A stretch of DNA of 64,000 nt from Panicum virgatum (lineage: Eukaryota; Streptophyta; Magnoliopsida; Poales; Poaceae), in contig NC_053142.1 of NCBI RefSeq assembly GCF_016808335.1, positions 52,717,108 through 52,781,107 on the forward strand, given 5' to 3'. Under the pieces are notes generated by a model. That model ran no database searches. It was not told the origin of the DNA and saw nothing but the letters and a program-made list of their open reading frames with translations. Position 1 is the first letter of the stretch; each line of letters begins with the position of its first letter. Positions 45,201 to 56,797 of this stretch are shown here, piece after piece. Both the position numbers and the translations under genes were made by a program.

Positions 45201-48200
45201 CCGGGGACTCCTCCAGTGGCCGTCAGACCCTACCGATACCCGCAGGTTGCAGAAAGATGAACTGGAACGGCAAGTGTCGCGCCATGAAAAACAAGGGTTG
45301 ATCAGGCGTAGCTCCTCACCGTTCTCAGCTCCAGTACTCCTGGTCAGGAAGGCTGATGGCACTTGGCGCCTATGCGTCGATTACAGAGCACTGAATGAAC
45401 GCACGGTCAAGGATAAATTTCCAATCCCAGTGGTAGAGGAACTCTTGGATGAGCTGTTCGGTGCTCGATTCTTCACTAAATTGGATCTCCGTTCTGGGTA
45501 CCACCAAGTTCTCATGAATCCGGCTGATATTGCAAAGACGGCAGTTCAGAACTCATGATGATTTGTACGAGTTTCTTGTCATGCCATTCGGCCTCACCAA
45601 TGCGCCAGGCAACCTTCCAAGCTTTGATGAATGATGTGCTTCGGCCATTCCTCTGGCAGTTCGTGCTCGTCTTCTTCGACGATATTCTCATCTACAGTGC
45701 ATCATGGGCCGTGCACCTTAGCCACATTCGTGCAGTGCTGTCCGTTCTACGGGAGAACCAGTTATTCTTGAAACGTTCCAAGTGCTCTTTTGGTGAACCG
45801 TCAGTGGCATACCTAGGACATGTGATCTATGCTCAGGGGGTCGCCATGGATACCAGCAAGGTTCAGGCTATCCTTGACTGGCCAACGCCCTCGTCAGTTC
45901 GTGCACTTCATGGCTTCCTCGGGTTGGCAGGGTACTATCGCCGCTTCATCAGAGATTTTGGATCCATCGCAGCACCCCTGACAGCATTGTTGAAGGAGGC
46001 ATTCCGATGGTCATCATCAGCAGAGGCTGCGTTCAGGGAGCTACAGCGCGCCCTCACCTCGGCCCCGGCCCTCACGCTACCTGACTTCGATCAAACCTTC
46101 ACGGTGGAGTGTGACGCCTCAGGGTCGGGCATTGGCGCGGTTCTGCACCAAGACAGTGGGGTGATCGCGTTCTTCAGCCGCGCGCTTCCACCCCGGCATC
46201 GAGGACTAGCAGCTTACGAGCGGGAACTTATTGGTCTGCGCAGGCGGTGCGCCACTAGCGACCATACCTTTGGGGTCGCAGCTTCGTCGTCCGCACGGAT
46301 CACCAACCCCTGAAGTTCATCCTCGACCAGCGCCTGGCTACTATTCCACAGCACCATTGGGTCAACAAGCTCCTGGGGTTTGATTTCACAGTCGAGTACA
46401 AGCCGGGCCGGACGAACGTCGTGGCCGACGCGCTCTCCCGTCGCGACGCCAAAGAAGCCACTCTTCTCGTCCGTGTCAGGCGCCGTCCTTCAATCTTCTA
46501 GGAGGCTTTTCGTGCAGCAGCTTCTACTGATGAGGGCATGCGACAGATGCTTGCACGGGTGGAAGCTGGCGCTTTGGGCGATCAGTGGAAAATCGTGGAC
46601 GGCTTGATCACATACAAGAACAGGCTATTCGTGCCGGCCACGTTTCCCTTGCTACCAGAGATACTTGCTGCAGCTCACGATGATAATCACGAAGGGGTGC
46701 AACGCACTCTTCATCGCCTCCATCGTGATTTCCATGTGGAACATGCAAGTGCCGCCGTCCAAGAATATGTGCGCGCCTGCCCGGTCTGTCAACGGAACAA
46801 AGTTGAGCATCTCCAGCCGGACCGGCCTCCTCAGCCCTTGCCCGTTCCGTCTGCAGTTTGGCAAGATGTCAGTATGGACTTCGTTGAAGCATTACCCAAG
46901 GTTGGAGGCAAGTCTGTGATACTCACAGTAGTGGATCGGTTCTCCAAATACGCACATTTCATTCCCCTGGGACATCCTATACTGCTGAATCTGTGGCGCA
47001 CGTCTTCTTTGCCGAGGTGGTCCGCCTCCATGGAATTCCGGCATCCATTGTTTCAGATCGCGACCCGGTTTTCACGTCTGCATTTTGGAAGGCTTTATTC
47101 GCAGCGTCGGGATCTAAGCTGCTCATGAGCTCGGCCTTCCACCCACAGACGGACGGCCAGACGGAGGCAGTCAACAAAGCAATTGGCATATATTTGCGCT
47201 GCATGACGGGTGATCGGCCGCGTCAATGGCTCCGTTGGCTTCCTTGGGCCGAGTATATCTACAACACGGCCTATCACACAGCCCTCAAGGACACTCCTTT
47301 CCGTGTGGTTTATGGCCGCGATCCACCGGTGCTGAGAACTTATGAATCTGGAGACATCAGAGTTGCTGCAGTGGCTCAGACCATGGAGGAACGCGACATG
47401 TTCATTGAGGATGTTCGCCTACGTCTGGAACAAGCTCAGGCCATCAACAAAGCTTCATATGATCGCAGTCATCGTCCAGTTCAGCTAGACGTTGGGGATT
47501 GGGTCTGGCTTCGCCTCCATCATCGCCCTCATGGTTCCCTGCCTGACTCGGCTCGCGGGAAGCTACGCCAGCGTTACTTTGGTCCTTACAAGATTATTGA
47601 GAAGATCAATGAAGTGGTTTTCCGTTTGGCATTACCCCTTGGTACTCGGTTGCACAATGCATTTCATGTGGGTCTCTTGAAGAAATTTGTGGGTCAACCG
47701 CCAGAGAGTCCGCCTCCACTCCCTCCGACACAGCATGGAGCAATCATCGTTGTTCCTTCACAGGCGCTGAAAGCTCGTCTGTATCGTGGTGTTCGACAGA
47801 TATTGGTTCAGTGGGAGGGTCTGCCCCCATCATCAGCTTCATGGGAAGATCTAGCCTCGTTTCAGACTCGCTATCCATCCTTTCAGCTTGAGGACAAGCT
47901 GTTACTCGAGGGGGGGAGTGATGTGCTGTGGGGAAAGCAGTATGTCAGGCGCAAGAAGGTGGCTGGTTAGCTGTCACAGATCGTCGTTTGATTAGATTAA
48001 GTCGAGTCCGTTTGGTTAGTTTGTTGGTCGTTGGATTTAGATTAAATCAAGTCAGTTTGGTTAGTTTGTTGGGTTCGGTCTGTTAGAGATTTAGTTGTTT
48101 GAGTCGGATAAGGAGATATTTGTTTAGTTGAGGAAGAGTTGCTGTACGGGATATATATATCCCCAACCATGTAATCTCGGAACCAATCAATATACAAGTA

Positions 48201-50145
48201 TCTTCTTCGTCCACCTCTCTTCTTAACAAGCGCAGAGCAGGGAGCCAACGATCCTCTCCCTCTGTAGTCAGCTATCGGCTGGGGAAACCCTAGCCATTAC
48301 AGTTCTATAGATAGATAGAACTGGGTCTTCTATAGAACCAACCACACAATGTAACATTTAGTGTATGGGAACTGCTTAAAACCTACCATTGGAGAGGCCA
48401 CAGCAGAGCTGCGTAGTTGGAACAAAAATATCACACATTTGTATGGAATTGGCAAGACTTAAAATCAGTTTTAAGAAGTACCTTGTCTACTTTGTTTCCA
48501 ACAAGCATCTTTATACAATCCTGGTTGGTTGAATACAGGTCAATTTCCTTTGCCCATATATCAGAAAGATTGGTAAATGTTTCTCGTCGAGCGACATCAT
48601 ACACTGCAAATTTGATGAGACATTAATCATCATGTGTCTCCGTGCAAGAATTCAATGGAAACCGACAAGATCCGTGCAGACGAAGAAAGGGTAAATGTGC
48701 GCCACGACAGATACCAATGTACATGCATAAACATGAGCAGAAAATGCTTTCCCTACTTGTTAGCGACTCCAAAGTAATACAAATCTGGAAATATAATTTC
48801 TGCACTTTCTTAACTGAAAGACAATTCCCCCGTTAATAATTTAAACTTCAAAAGCACAGTATATAGTCATTAATTAGAGTGCGCCTAGCATAAAATTTGA
48901 AAGTAAAATTAACTGAAGGTTGAGTTCAAAATCAAACTTCACTTCAAGGCATTCAAGACTTTCCTCAGTGCCCTTTCAAAAAAAAAAGACTTTCCTCAGT
49001 GATATGACATTAATTTCATCAGATGTATCTGCATACGTCAAAAGGGACAGAAGGAAAAAAAACAGTAAAAACTCCATAAACAATGCACACGAAAGTACAG
49101 ATTCACAGATCAAGGGTTACAAATAATTACCCATAATGATTCCCTGTGCCCCTCTGTAGTATGAGCTGGTTAAGGTCCTAAATCTCTCCTGTCCAGCTGC
49201 ATATGAGGTAGTCGGTCACAGAACAACATAAGCGATCATATTCAAGAATGCAAAAGCTATGGGGGAAAGATGAATGAACTCAGAATAAGAATGATACTGC
49301 AATGGATGAGCTCTTTGAAACAGCTGGCTTAATTTTCTAATTTCAGGTATTAAGTACATTGCACACCCAATTCATCCCAAATTAATCAAGTCATACAGGA
49401 GAAAATAACTATACATCAGTTGGCATGTTGAGAGCAACTTGGACATTTACATGGTAAAACAAATTGGAAACAGGAGAAATGGTGAATGGATGGACAAATG
49501 ATGCTAGTCTATGATGAGCAGTAAAGTTTGTAAAGAAGAGGTGTTTAATTTACAATTCCTATAGCACTAGGCACTTATTTTTCACCAGGTAACCAGGGGT
49601 CCGGTCTACCTTTCCTAGTTCCTCGAAAATTTCAGTAAGCAAACAAATGGTGTGAATGACAAGCAAGCTAGTGTTTAGGGCCTGGCCTACAATTTTGCCA
49701 CTCTAAAGTAACCGTGAGCCATCAGATCGGTTGGGCACTTGAGCGAAGCGGTGGATGCATGGCCAAAAAAGAAGAAGAAAAAAAAGAAGTAGCACTGTTC
49801 TGGGAGATGGTGCTGCTGTACCTGTGTCCCAGATGGCAAGCTTGAGTTTCTTGCCACCAATGTTAACCATCTTCACCTTGAAGTCAACACCTGAAGGGAA
49901 CGAGTAGCGGAATCGTATAGAGGTTGAGGCCAGACTAATGCGACGAGGCGATCAGATCGGGGGATGGAGTCAGAGTTGAAGAGGTCACCTATGGTGGGGG
50001 AGAGGTCCTCGAAGGAGTCGGCGGTGAAGCGTAGGAGGAGACTGCTCTTGCCGACGCCGGAGTCGCCGATAAGAAGCAGCTTGAAGAGGTAGTCGAACTC
50101 GGGCTGCTGGCTCAGGCTGGAGGACGACGACGACGACGAATCCAT
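42248..50145 (-). CDS. Rab GTPase of the RABC/Rab18 group
   Basis: A small prenylated GTPase that directs vesicle or organelle membrane traffic. Six exons on the minus strand: 49989-50145, 49822-49890, 49131-49196, 48482-48603, 42768-42896, 42248-42355, giving 216 residues. All nucleotide-binding motifs are present: GDSGVGKS (27-34), the effector region LSPTIGVDFKVK, WDTAGQERF, GNKVDK and ECSAK. The protein ends in CC, the geranylgeranylation site. Sequences such as [20 protein letters not shown] and [15 protein letters not shown] match the plant RABC2/Rab18 group. Intron 4 is 5.6 kb because a chromodomain Gypsy element (43177-48301) is inserted in it, antisense to the gene. The exons are undamaged, so function depends on correct splicing of this intron. 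Confidence 0.93.
43562..43580 (+). other. Primer-binding site of the chromodomain element
   Basis: TTGGCATCAGCGACC follows the left LTR. It resembles the initiator-Met tRNA complement TGGTATCAGAGC used by many plant LTR elements, with some mismatches. Confidence 0.65.
43591..44627 (+). pseudogene. gag of the chromodomain element
   Basis: An ATG at 43591 opens [20 protein letters not shown] but stops after 23 codons. The main gag frame runs from about 43659 and includes [20 protein letters not shown], the capsid region [20 protein letters not shown] and [21 protein letters not shown] zinc-knuckle remnant ([12 protein letters not shown]) follows in another frame near 44520-44560. Confidence 0.85.
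44620..45260 (+). pseudogene. Protease region of the chromodomain element
   Basis: The frame contains [14 protein letters not shown] sequence and then [17 protein letters not shown]. Glu stands where the catalytic Asp of the usual DSGSTHNF box is expected. The second conserved block is [20 protein letters not shown]. The missing Asp predicts an inactive protease, independent of the frameshifts. Confidence 0.83.
45240..46540 (+). pseudogene. Reverse transcriptase/RNase H of the chromodomain element
   Basis: RT motifs are [34 protein letters not shown], a frameshift near 45555, [12 protein letters not shown] and the catalytic box [10 protein letters not shown]. The thumb and RNase H region follows ([37 protein letters not shown]). 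More frame changes occur near 46250-46310 and 46500. Confidence 0.87.
46538..47970 (+). pseudogene. Integrase with C-terminal chromodomain
   Basis: The zinc-binding region reads [20 protein letters not shown], then CPVCQRNK. The core has catalytic residues in [20 protein letters not shown] and GQTEAVNK, with a frameshift near 46985. The C-terminal part includes [17 protein letters not shown] and [15 protein letters not shown]. The chromodomain-like tail is [20 protein letters not shown]. The stop codon (47968-47970) lies about 46 bp inside the 3' LTR, so pol overlaps the LTR. Confidence 0.88.
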
Positions 50146-51001
50146 GGGATTCGGATCGGGGCGGCGAGACGAGATCTAGGGTTTGATCTGCTTTCGATTG
50201 CGGGCGACGCAAGACAAGGGAAGGGGAGGGAGGGAGAGGGGAGAAGACTCCGACGTTGGTCGGAACTCAGACGTCCAGAGGTGGCGGTGGTGGAAGCAGT
50301 ACGAGTCCAGCACCCAGCCCAGCCCACCAGCACGCATGGGCATGGCTGGGCTGGGATGGGCTGGGCTAGGCCCTTCTCGTTCCCAATTTCTTTTTTTGCT
50401 GGTAACTTCACACCATAATACATACAATCTTCTTCATCCTTAAGGAACAAACATGAATCACTACGGCGGCACGTAATCTTGGCCCTTTGTTTTAGATCTG
50501 ACAATATACATATTTATTTTCTACTCCACTGCGCTTGCTAAAAGTTCATCCAGCAGCTGAGAGTACGACTGCAAAAGTTGCTAACAAATCCATTCCATGA
50601 AACGAAACCAGCACATGTTACTACATCACAACAGCTGCAGGTACCCCACTCTAGCTAAAAGATGAAAAATTACATTAGGAGTGCATTATTCATGCCGAGC
50701 CCATTGCCACGGTGCGGGACTAGGGATGACAGAGGAATGCTCCTGGGTTGAGGCTATTCAACCAGTAGCTGCATAACAAAGATGACTCATGGTGTCAGCT
50801 GGGGACCTGCCTTCATGTCCCGAATTCTCAACAGCATAGTGCTCACTTCATTGAAAAGACTCCACTAAAATGCGAGCTTTGACAACTCACCTGCAAAATG
50901 AAAAAGCCAACTGTCATCCAGGTCTGTTATCAAGTATCGACACACACACATAAATTCGCAGTCACTAAACCTCAAAGAAGTGACGGTGAACATACTCTGA
51001 A
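50146..51001 (-). other. Rab leader and NAC 3' flank
   Basis: Upstream of the Rab ATG is a purine-rich leader (50218-50250 on the plus strand GGGAGGGAGGGAGAGG) and a repeat of GGGCTGGGAT-like units at 50343-50372. The 50500-51000 part is likely the NAC 3' UTR. No further gene is seen. Confidence 0.45.
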
Positions 51002-53002
51002 TCAGGTTCCATGCACATCAACCGCGCACGCTGAAGGAAATGAACCATCAGCTGTCGATGTGGAAGTATTAACAGTATTGGAGATGCAGCCCAAAGAGTC
51101 TCGCTCAAACCTGGGCTCAAGATCAAGCGGTTGCTCAACAGATATTTCATTGGACAACAGCATGCCACGGGAATCAGGGCCCTCAGCAAGAGAAAAGGAT
51201 AGGTCATTTAGCTCCAAGTATTGTTCAGTTCCTCGTGCTTCCGGCATACGGTGAATCAAGTGTTCACACGAGTCACAATGGTTAGAGTTGTTCACCAAAG
51301 GCTGAGACGCAAGCTCATCCACTCCACAGAATATTGTTTCAATATCATCCCCTGATTCTCCATCATCATCATGACCAGCAGTTGAATCAGGCTGCATTGA
51401 AGCCGGAAGCAAAAAAGTAAAGTTACTGGAGCTAACTCAAAGGACAGAGGACACAAACAGAAAGGAACCAGTCATAAAAGAAATTACCAGTGAACCATCT
51501 TCAGCAGCAGTACATCGAAGATTTGTTGAGGGACATCTGATGATCTCAGCTAGCAGCTGTATGTGTATGCTATCGATAGGTATATTGGAAGAAGGTCTAT
51601 AAGGATGAACATGATTGACAGCATGTTCGTTGTTGCTTTCTGACAAGAGGGGCAAAGAAACCTTGTCATCATAACTCACAGCCAGGTGTTGACCAGCAGA
51701 GTTCAACCCACCATGACTTGATTCAGGTGCACAAGGGGCCTTAGAAGATGCAAATGGTGAACACTCCGCATTGCTGGCATCATTCCAGTCCTCTTCATTG
51801 AATGGAGCACCATATTGTGCCCCAATCTTGGGTCCTGGACCACTTTTCTGAAAAATTTTGCAAAGAACGCAGGCATCCTGCAAGGAGAAGGTGAAAAAAG
51901 GAATTACACAATAAACCATGCCACTTGTGACTCTCATTCAGCAAGGAGGTACAAACTACTCTGGCATGTTTGTGCCATCCTGTTCTCTACTTAATTAACA
52001 AATTCATTCAGTTATGTAGGTTGGCAAATGATTCAGAGCTACAAACTACGCTCAACCAAATACTCTTTAACTGCAAACAGCCATACAAGAGCTTTCCGTT
52101 TGAGCCAGCAGGAGGGGTCTGATCTATCAATTCAGGGAGCAAAAAGAACATTTTTTCCCTCCACATATCTAAATCACCTAGCACACTTTTAGAGTTTCAT
52201 CAGTTTTGTTCACTTTCCAAACTTCTCTATAAGAACCACATACAGCAAAATGAGAGCAACCTGCCCAAATAAGTATAGATTTTAATCATATTATGCAAAA
52301 GAATCCATTTCATAAGGTTGATAATGAAAGTGCCACAGACACACAAAAAGGCTTCATACCAGCTTAACACCAGAAGCAACTAGTTCCTCATCCTCCAGCC
52401 TATATTCATACATTACCCAGTCAGTTCTATCACCCCGTGGTGGCTTGCCAAGATGAAACACCAAAGTTCTCTTCATCCCAACAGTTCTAGAATTATAAAA
52501 CACCGGCCTGTCCTTCCCAGTAGCTTTCCAATATCCGACTCCGGTTGATCGGTTAGTTCTTAACCCACTAGAATATTTCCTATCGCGTGGGCAAAAGAAA
52601 TACCACACTAGATCATTACTCTCCAAGGAAGCTTTCTCTACAAGAAGCGAAAAACAAGTGATGATAAGCCATCATAACAGTTTAAGGACCCATCATCTGA
52701 AAGTAAGATACCTACAGCCAAATGTAAATATACAGGAGAATCAATACTGCTAATGAAGTAAACAATACAGCGATGCTCGCAACGGTACCGATCCTTTTGG
52801 CTCCTAAAGAAAAAGAAATTAAATGAAACAGTTCTGGTCCAATACCTGGAAGATCCCAAGGAGCAAACTTGTATAGATCAATCTCTGTAATAGCATTGCA
52901 GCGTAAATGTTTTCCCAACAACTTCCTCTTTAAATAGTAGACGGTGAGTTCCACATCAGTTGGGTGAAACCGGAATCCAGGAGGAAGCGATGTCTTGGCC
53001 AT
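51002..53002 (-). CDS. NAC-domain transcription factor (NAC078/NAC082-like)
   Basis: A plant-specific DNA-binding regulator. Four coding exons on the minus strand: 52846-53002, 52360-52637, 51488-51877 and 51002-51391, giving 404 residues. NAC subdomains are clear: [20 protein letters not shown], then [72 protein letters not shown] and [11 protein letters not shown], ending [17 protein letters not shown]. The [20 protein letters not shown] segment following the domain fits the NAC078/NAC082 group. In Arabidopsis NAC082 is linked to ribosomal stress. The C-terminal 260 residues are acidic/Ser-rich, as in an activation region; no membrane anchor was seen. A spliced leader with a short uORF precedes it. 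Confidence 0.9.
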
Positions 53003-53180
53003 AGGGAGAATATTGCGGTCCTCTTTTAGTAGTAAGATATAGAATAGATAATAAAGAGATACAAAATTGGAAATGAAGAAGGAAAAGGTCTGGTTGTAGT
53101 TAGAAAAGAAGAAACGTCCTTGGTTGAAGCAGCAAGGTAGTGAAATCTGCAACGTGCAGTACAACAAAGATTGCCAAGTA

Positions 53181-53279
53181 TTAAGTCCAATGTCGAAATA
53201 TTGTGGGGCGCCTGAAGCGTCCGTGGCATCCACACCAGAGAAAGCAGGGGCAATCCTTTTCTGTGATATCAAAAGACAT
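53181..53279 (-). CDS. Upstream ORF in the NAC leader, 32 residues, Cys-rich
   Basis: An ATG at 53279, nine bases into the inferred second leader exon, opens 32 codons ending in TAA at 53181-53183, about 180 bases before the NAC start. The peptide has Cys at 10, 12, 16 and 18 ([12 protein letters not shown]), a basic segment FRRPTIF and ends RHWT. The placing of Cys, Trp and Arg residues is unlike random leader sequence. Some plant NAC genes of this group are, to my recollection, controlled by conserved peptide uORFs; identity with such a peptide is inference until aligned. Confidence 0.6.
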   Translation of the reverse strand: MSFDITEKDCPCFLWCGCHGRFRRPTIFRHWT

Positions 53280-53288
53280 CTGAAAGTC

Positions 53289-53768
53289 CTGCATGAAAGA
53301 GAGCATGGGTGTGTTAGGAACACGTTTGGAAAGAAAACTGTCTGTCTCGTATGACAAAATGAGATCGCCTGAAGAAGCACGATTGGCACTACTGGAATAT
53401 CTGTGAGTGAAATGTAGTGTGGGAGTGTGCGCAGTCTCTTTTCAGATCAATGCAGCAGTAGCCATCGATTGGAGCGGATTGGAATGGGGATGTGATGGCA
53501 ACTGCAGTGCAGATGCAGGCAAGAACAGTGATCCGTTGGCAAGCAAAATTAGTCCGCCCGAGACGCGGACCAATGCTGCAGAGACGCGGGTAGCAATGAT
53601 TGCGGGACGTTGTGGGCACCACCGCGATGCAATGCGATGGAATGGGATGAACCCTAGATAAACAGCAAGGGGCGTGGCAACTGAATAATGTCAGAGGTAT
53701 TGGAGGAGAGATCCAGGTCCTAGTGAAAGGAAGAGCAAGAGGAATGCAGGCGGCACGAGGAGACTTAC
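53289..53768 (-). other. Leader intron of the NAC gene
   Basis: The minus-strand donor CTC|GTAAGT at 53768 is a consensus site. The acceptor TTTCATGCAG|GACT at 53289 has a good pyrimidine tract. Splicing joins a GC-rich first leader exon (about 53769-53980) to the exon with the uORF and the NAC start. Confidence 0.65.
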
Positions 53769-53989
53769 GAGGGGGAGGCGTCAGCGGTGGGGCTGGGAGC
53801 GCTGCCTCTGAAGCCGCCGTGGCGACAGGTACGGAGGTGGAGCTGCGGCGGGTTGCAATGGATTGCGGCGCCGCCGCCGCCACCCCAGCTTAGCCACAGT
53901 GAAGGAGCGCAGAGGAGTTTAGAGGAGAGACACCAAGGCCGGCGCAAGGCTGCTGAACCTCCACTGCGCTGCTCTGCTCTGGCGCCGCC

Positions 53990-54420
53990 GTCCTCCTCCT
54001 CCCTCCGTCCTCGGTTCCTCCCCGCCGCTCCCCACCTGCCAATCAATATGGGGAGTGCTTCGGCTGGGCCGGATCTAATGGGCCGAAATGCTGCTTGTTT
54101 GCGTTGGGCCTCCGTTTTCATTTCATCAACAACGCACATGCTGATTTTGTCTTCTTCTTTTTTTTAATCTCCTTGCGGAAGCATTTGTTCAATCTCAAAA
54201 TTTGCATAAGCATATATCGTTGCATCCTCTATCCATCCATATTTTTAGCTTAATTATTAATGCACGTTTTTTATTCATAATCAATAAAAATATGAAGTTG
54301 GTACTTCCTAGGCTAATTAAAGTGATAATCATGTCGTCATATACATCATCAAGTATTAATCTTGATTAGATTGCACTCGGAGGTGATAAAGCTATAGGGC
54401 TAAGCCCTTCGAGTTTATAC
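53990..54420. other. NAC upstream region, no gene
   Basis: GC-rich just upstream of the leader, then AT-rich from 54160. No coding sequence or clear repeat boundary. Confidence 0.4.
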
Positions 54421-54720
54421 AGACTGTCCGCCTACTGTCCTTTAGTTCATCATGACGACTGACTTCGGTCAACCACGATCAAATCAAGTCTTTGCCACGT
54501 CAACACTCCCGGATGGTCCGCTAGTGCCTCTCCGTTGTGTGTCTAGCTCGAGGAACTTGGACGCCACGTATCCCTTGCCAGCCCTCTCTCTCTCCCCCCC
54601 CCCCCCCCCTCAAACTCCATTCTCTCTAACCTCAACCTATGGAGGAGCTCCACCTTATCTCCCATCATTGAAGCCTTTCCACCTCACCGGAGCTTTGCCG
54701 AAGGATGCCGGATGTAAGGA
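54420..54720. mobile_element. LTR fragment related to the solo LTR at 1052
   Basis: Phrases match in order between this stretch and 1140-1500: GACTGTCCGCC, a GGATGGTCCGCTAG box, the CTCCGTTGTGTGTC region, ACTCCA...CTCTC, TATGGAGGAGCTCC and CTCACCGGAG. It contains a 17-18-base C run at about 54594-54612. It is diverged and lacks ends. Confidence 0.65.
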
Positions 54721-55273
54721 AAATGTCCCTTATTCCATTGTTTGTGTTTTGGTAATTGAATAACAACTTAACCATTGGGACTAATGTGTTTGTTAAGAAA
54801 TACTTTGAAGAAGGTGTTTATTAGGTCTCAAGGATGTAACGGAAGTCATTCAAACAATCAAGTATAAAAGATTCATGAAGAAATGAAGCAAAACAAGCAC
54901 AGAAACACTGGCCAACGCAATTGACAGATTCAATCGATCAGTAACAGAAAATGGCTTTGGAATGAGCGATCCATTCGGCCATGACTATAAGATAAGAAGA
55001 AGACCGAATCAACCCATGGTGATGCTGCGAGGATGAAGATAGGCTTTGGAATGACCGATCCATTCGGTCAATTCTGTTTTAGCATGCCAGAACCAATCAG
55101 TCAGGCTTTGGGTCTGGGTGTCAGCCACCCAACGGCTCCTATGCATAGTATGACTGATTCATTCGGTGCATGGTCGCTGGCAGAGTCACGCAAATAGCGG
55201 CGTCCAGCTCCTGAGCAAGGTTGCTGGCGGAGTCATGGAGATACACCGAGTCAAGTAGCCTCCAGCTAGTTGA
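54721..55273. mobile_element. LTR-like fragment with CCGATCCATTCGGTC boxes
   Basis: Three copies of a near-palindrome of the type GACCGATCCATTCGGTC occur at about 54963, 55048 and 55148. AT-rich text of the kind seen at LTR starts (TTTGTGTTTTGGTAATTGAA) precedes them. No ends or coding region are seen. Confidence 0.5.
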
Positions 55274-55287
55274 AGATATTGGGTTGA

Positions 55288-56797
55288 ACAGCAACGTGCA
55301 TCCCCCTCCCCCCCCCCGCTCCCGTTAGGCGACTAGGGGGCTCCCTCGCATCGCCGCCTCCAGCCCCCAGCCCCCGCCTCCTCTTCTCGTCGTCGCCCGA
55401 GCAGGCCACCGGAAGTCCAGCGGCCGGCGAGGAAGGCGACGGCGGGGCATCTCTACCTGGGCGTGGCTCGCGCGTCGGGGCAGGACGGCGCGGAGCGGCC
55501 GGCTTCAACCTCGGCGGTCGGGGCTATTCCGACGCCGACGTCCCCAGATCCGGTGACCCCGGGACCGGATCCACGTCGGGTGGAGGCGCTGGCGGCCGTT
55601 GGTGGGCTTGGCTGGTGGTGGCTGGCACTTGTGAGCTACCTACCGCCTCGAGCCCCGCTCGCTCGGACCCCGCGTCGCCCTAGGGCGACTCGGACGGCGC
55701 CGCCGCCTCTCCGCGGCCAGGGCCGCAACTCCTCGCCCTTCTTCCTGCTGCGGCGGCGGCCGTCGTCCCCGGGCAGGTCGCGCCCCGATCCGGCGCCGGC
55801 GGGGCCAGATCCGGTGTTGCCTGGTCCATTTTTGGGGCCTCCACTAGAGGTCCTGTGAGGGCCCACCGGCGGCGGCGGCCATGGCAATGTTCTGGCCGGC
55901 CGGCTGGATGACTGCTTGCTCGAGCAGCACGACGCACTGCGTCGCGGGGACCCGCACCATGGTCTTCTCCGGGTGAAAACCAAGTCCGGTTACGGATGAG
56001 CGATGGCGGCATCCTCGACGTCGTGACCTCCTTGGAGGCATCGCTTTGGAGACCTCTGTGGGCGCTGTGACTAGTTGGTGACCTTTCTCCACTCTTGCAC
56101 TCCTCAACAGATTTGGCCTATGTTTTGGCCCTGGCGTTGGTTACCATTGAGATTCGGCGGGTGCTCATTGCTGGCGCCTCTGCTTCGTCATCGGGCTCCT
56201 TGCTGACGCGGTCATCAAATCAAATGCCGTGTGTGTCCATGCTTAATGACCATCCCTCCTATGTGGATTCCTCCCCACAGAGGGCGTAGGATGGTGGTTC
56301 GTGGAGACCGGATGTGCTCTTAAAGGTGTCTTTGTCAGCTTCAAGGGAGGACGACGTTGTCCGGCTCACAATGGTTAGCGTGCTTCCCCCACTCTTAGTC
56401 CCCATCCTGCTGGGCGGCTCTTTCGTCCTTCAAGGATTCCTCCCCTTGCTGGAAGGTGAAGGGTGACAACAGGGAGGTGTAGCTACGAGGGGTGGTGTGG
56501 CGGTGCAATGGCTATTGTGGTGAAGGCAAGCATGCTGTTTGGTGGTGACGCTTCTTCGATTATTGGTGGTTGTCTTTATCTTGTTCAAGACTAGGGCTAG
56601 TCTGTTGGTGTCTGCTGTTTACTTAGCTCTTGGTGCTTTATCGCCTCCTCTTGTTTAAGCCCGTTATGCCTCGGGCATACTGTTGTAATCTGTGGTCTGC
56701 CACAACCTTTGTAACCTTTGATGGACGGACTTCGGCCCGACCTCTATATCAATGCATTGGGGATTCTCTCCCACCCGGTGACCATTCAAAAAAAAAA
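55288..56797 (+). mobile_element. Retroposed LINE-type non-autonomous element with poly(A)
   Basis: The element ends in an 11-base A run (56788-56798). It is flanked by a 14-bp target duplication AGATATTGGGTTGA (55274-55287) and AGATATTGAGTTGA (56798-56811), one mismatch. The 5' part is GC-rich like plant LINE leaders. The 3' part (CTTTGTAACCTTTGATGGAC, then CTATATCAATGCATTGGGG) resembles grass LINE 3' ends. No reverse-transcriptase frame is present, so it depends on enzymes of another LINE. Confidence 0.75.

Larger units (their letters stand above)
43177..48301 (+). mobile_element. Chromodomain Ty3/Gypsy retrotransposon (Reina-like), complete but frameshifted
   Basis: LTRs 43177-43561 (385 bp) and 47922-48301 (380 bp) start TGTGCTG and end ATTACA. 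The target duplication GTTCT is perfect (43172-43176 and 48302-48306). Total length is 5.1 kb. Domain order gag, protease, RT, RNase H, integrase, chromodomain, together with short LTRs, matches chromoviruses, probably the Reina clade. LTRs differ by roughly seven substitutions plus small indels. It sits antisense in intron 4 of the Rab gene. Several frameshifts show it is inactive for autonomous transposition. Confidence 0.94.

Noticed and set aside
53026..53253. 75-codon frame in the NAC leader
   Set aside because: Its first codon is TTG; the only good leader ATG is that of the 32-codon uORF at 53279.
53003..53389. In-frame N-terminal extension of the NAC protein by about 129 codons
   Set aside because: The extension has no NAC-like sequence, crosses an inferred leader intron acceptor, and [14 protein letters not shown] is the normal start.
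55266..56107. GC-rich frames of 80-131 codons
   Set aside because: They lie in the leader-like part of the retroposed element, are Pro/Arg rich and have no protein signature.
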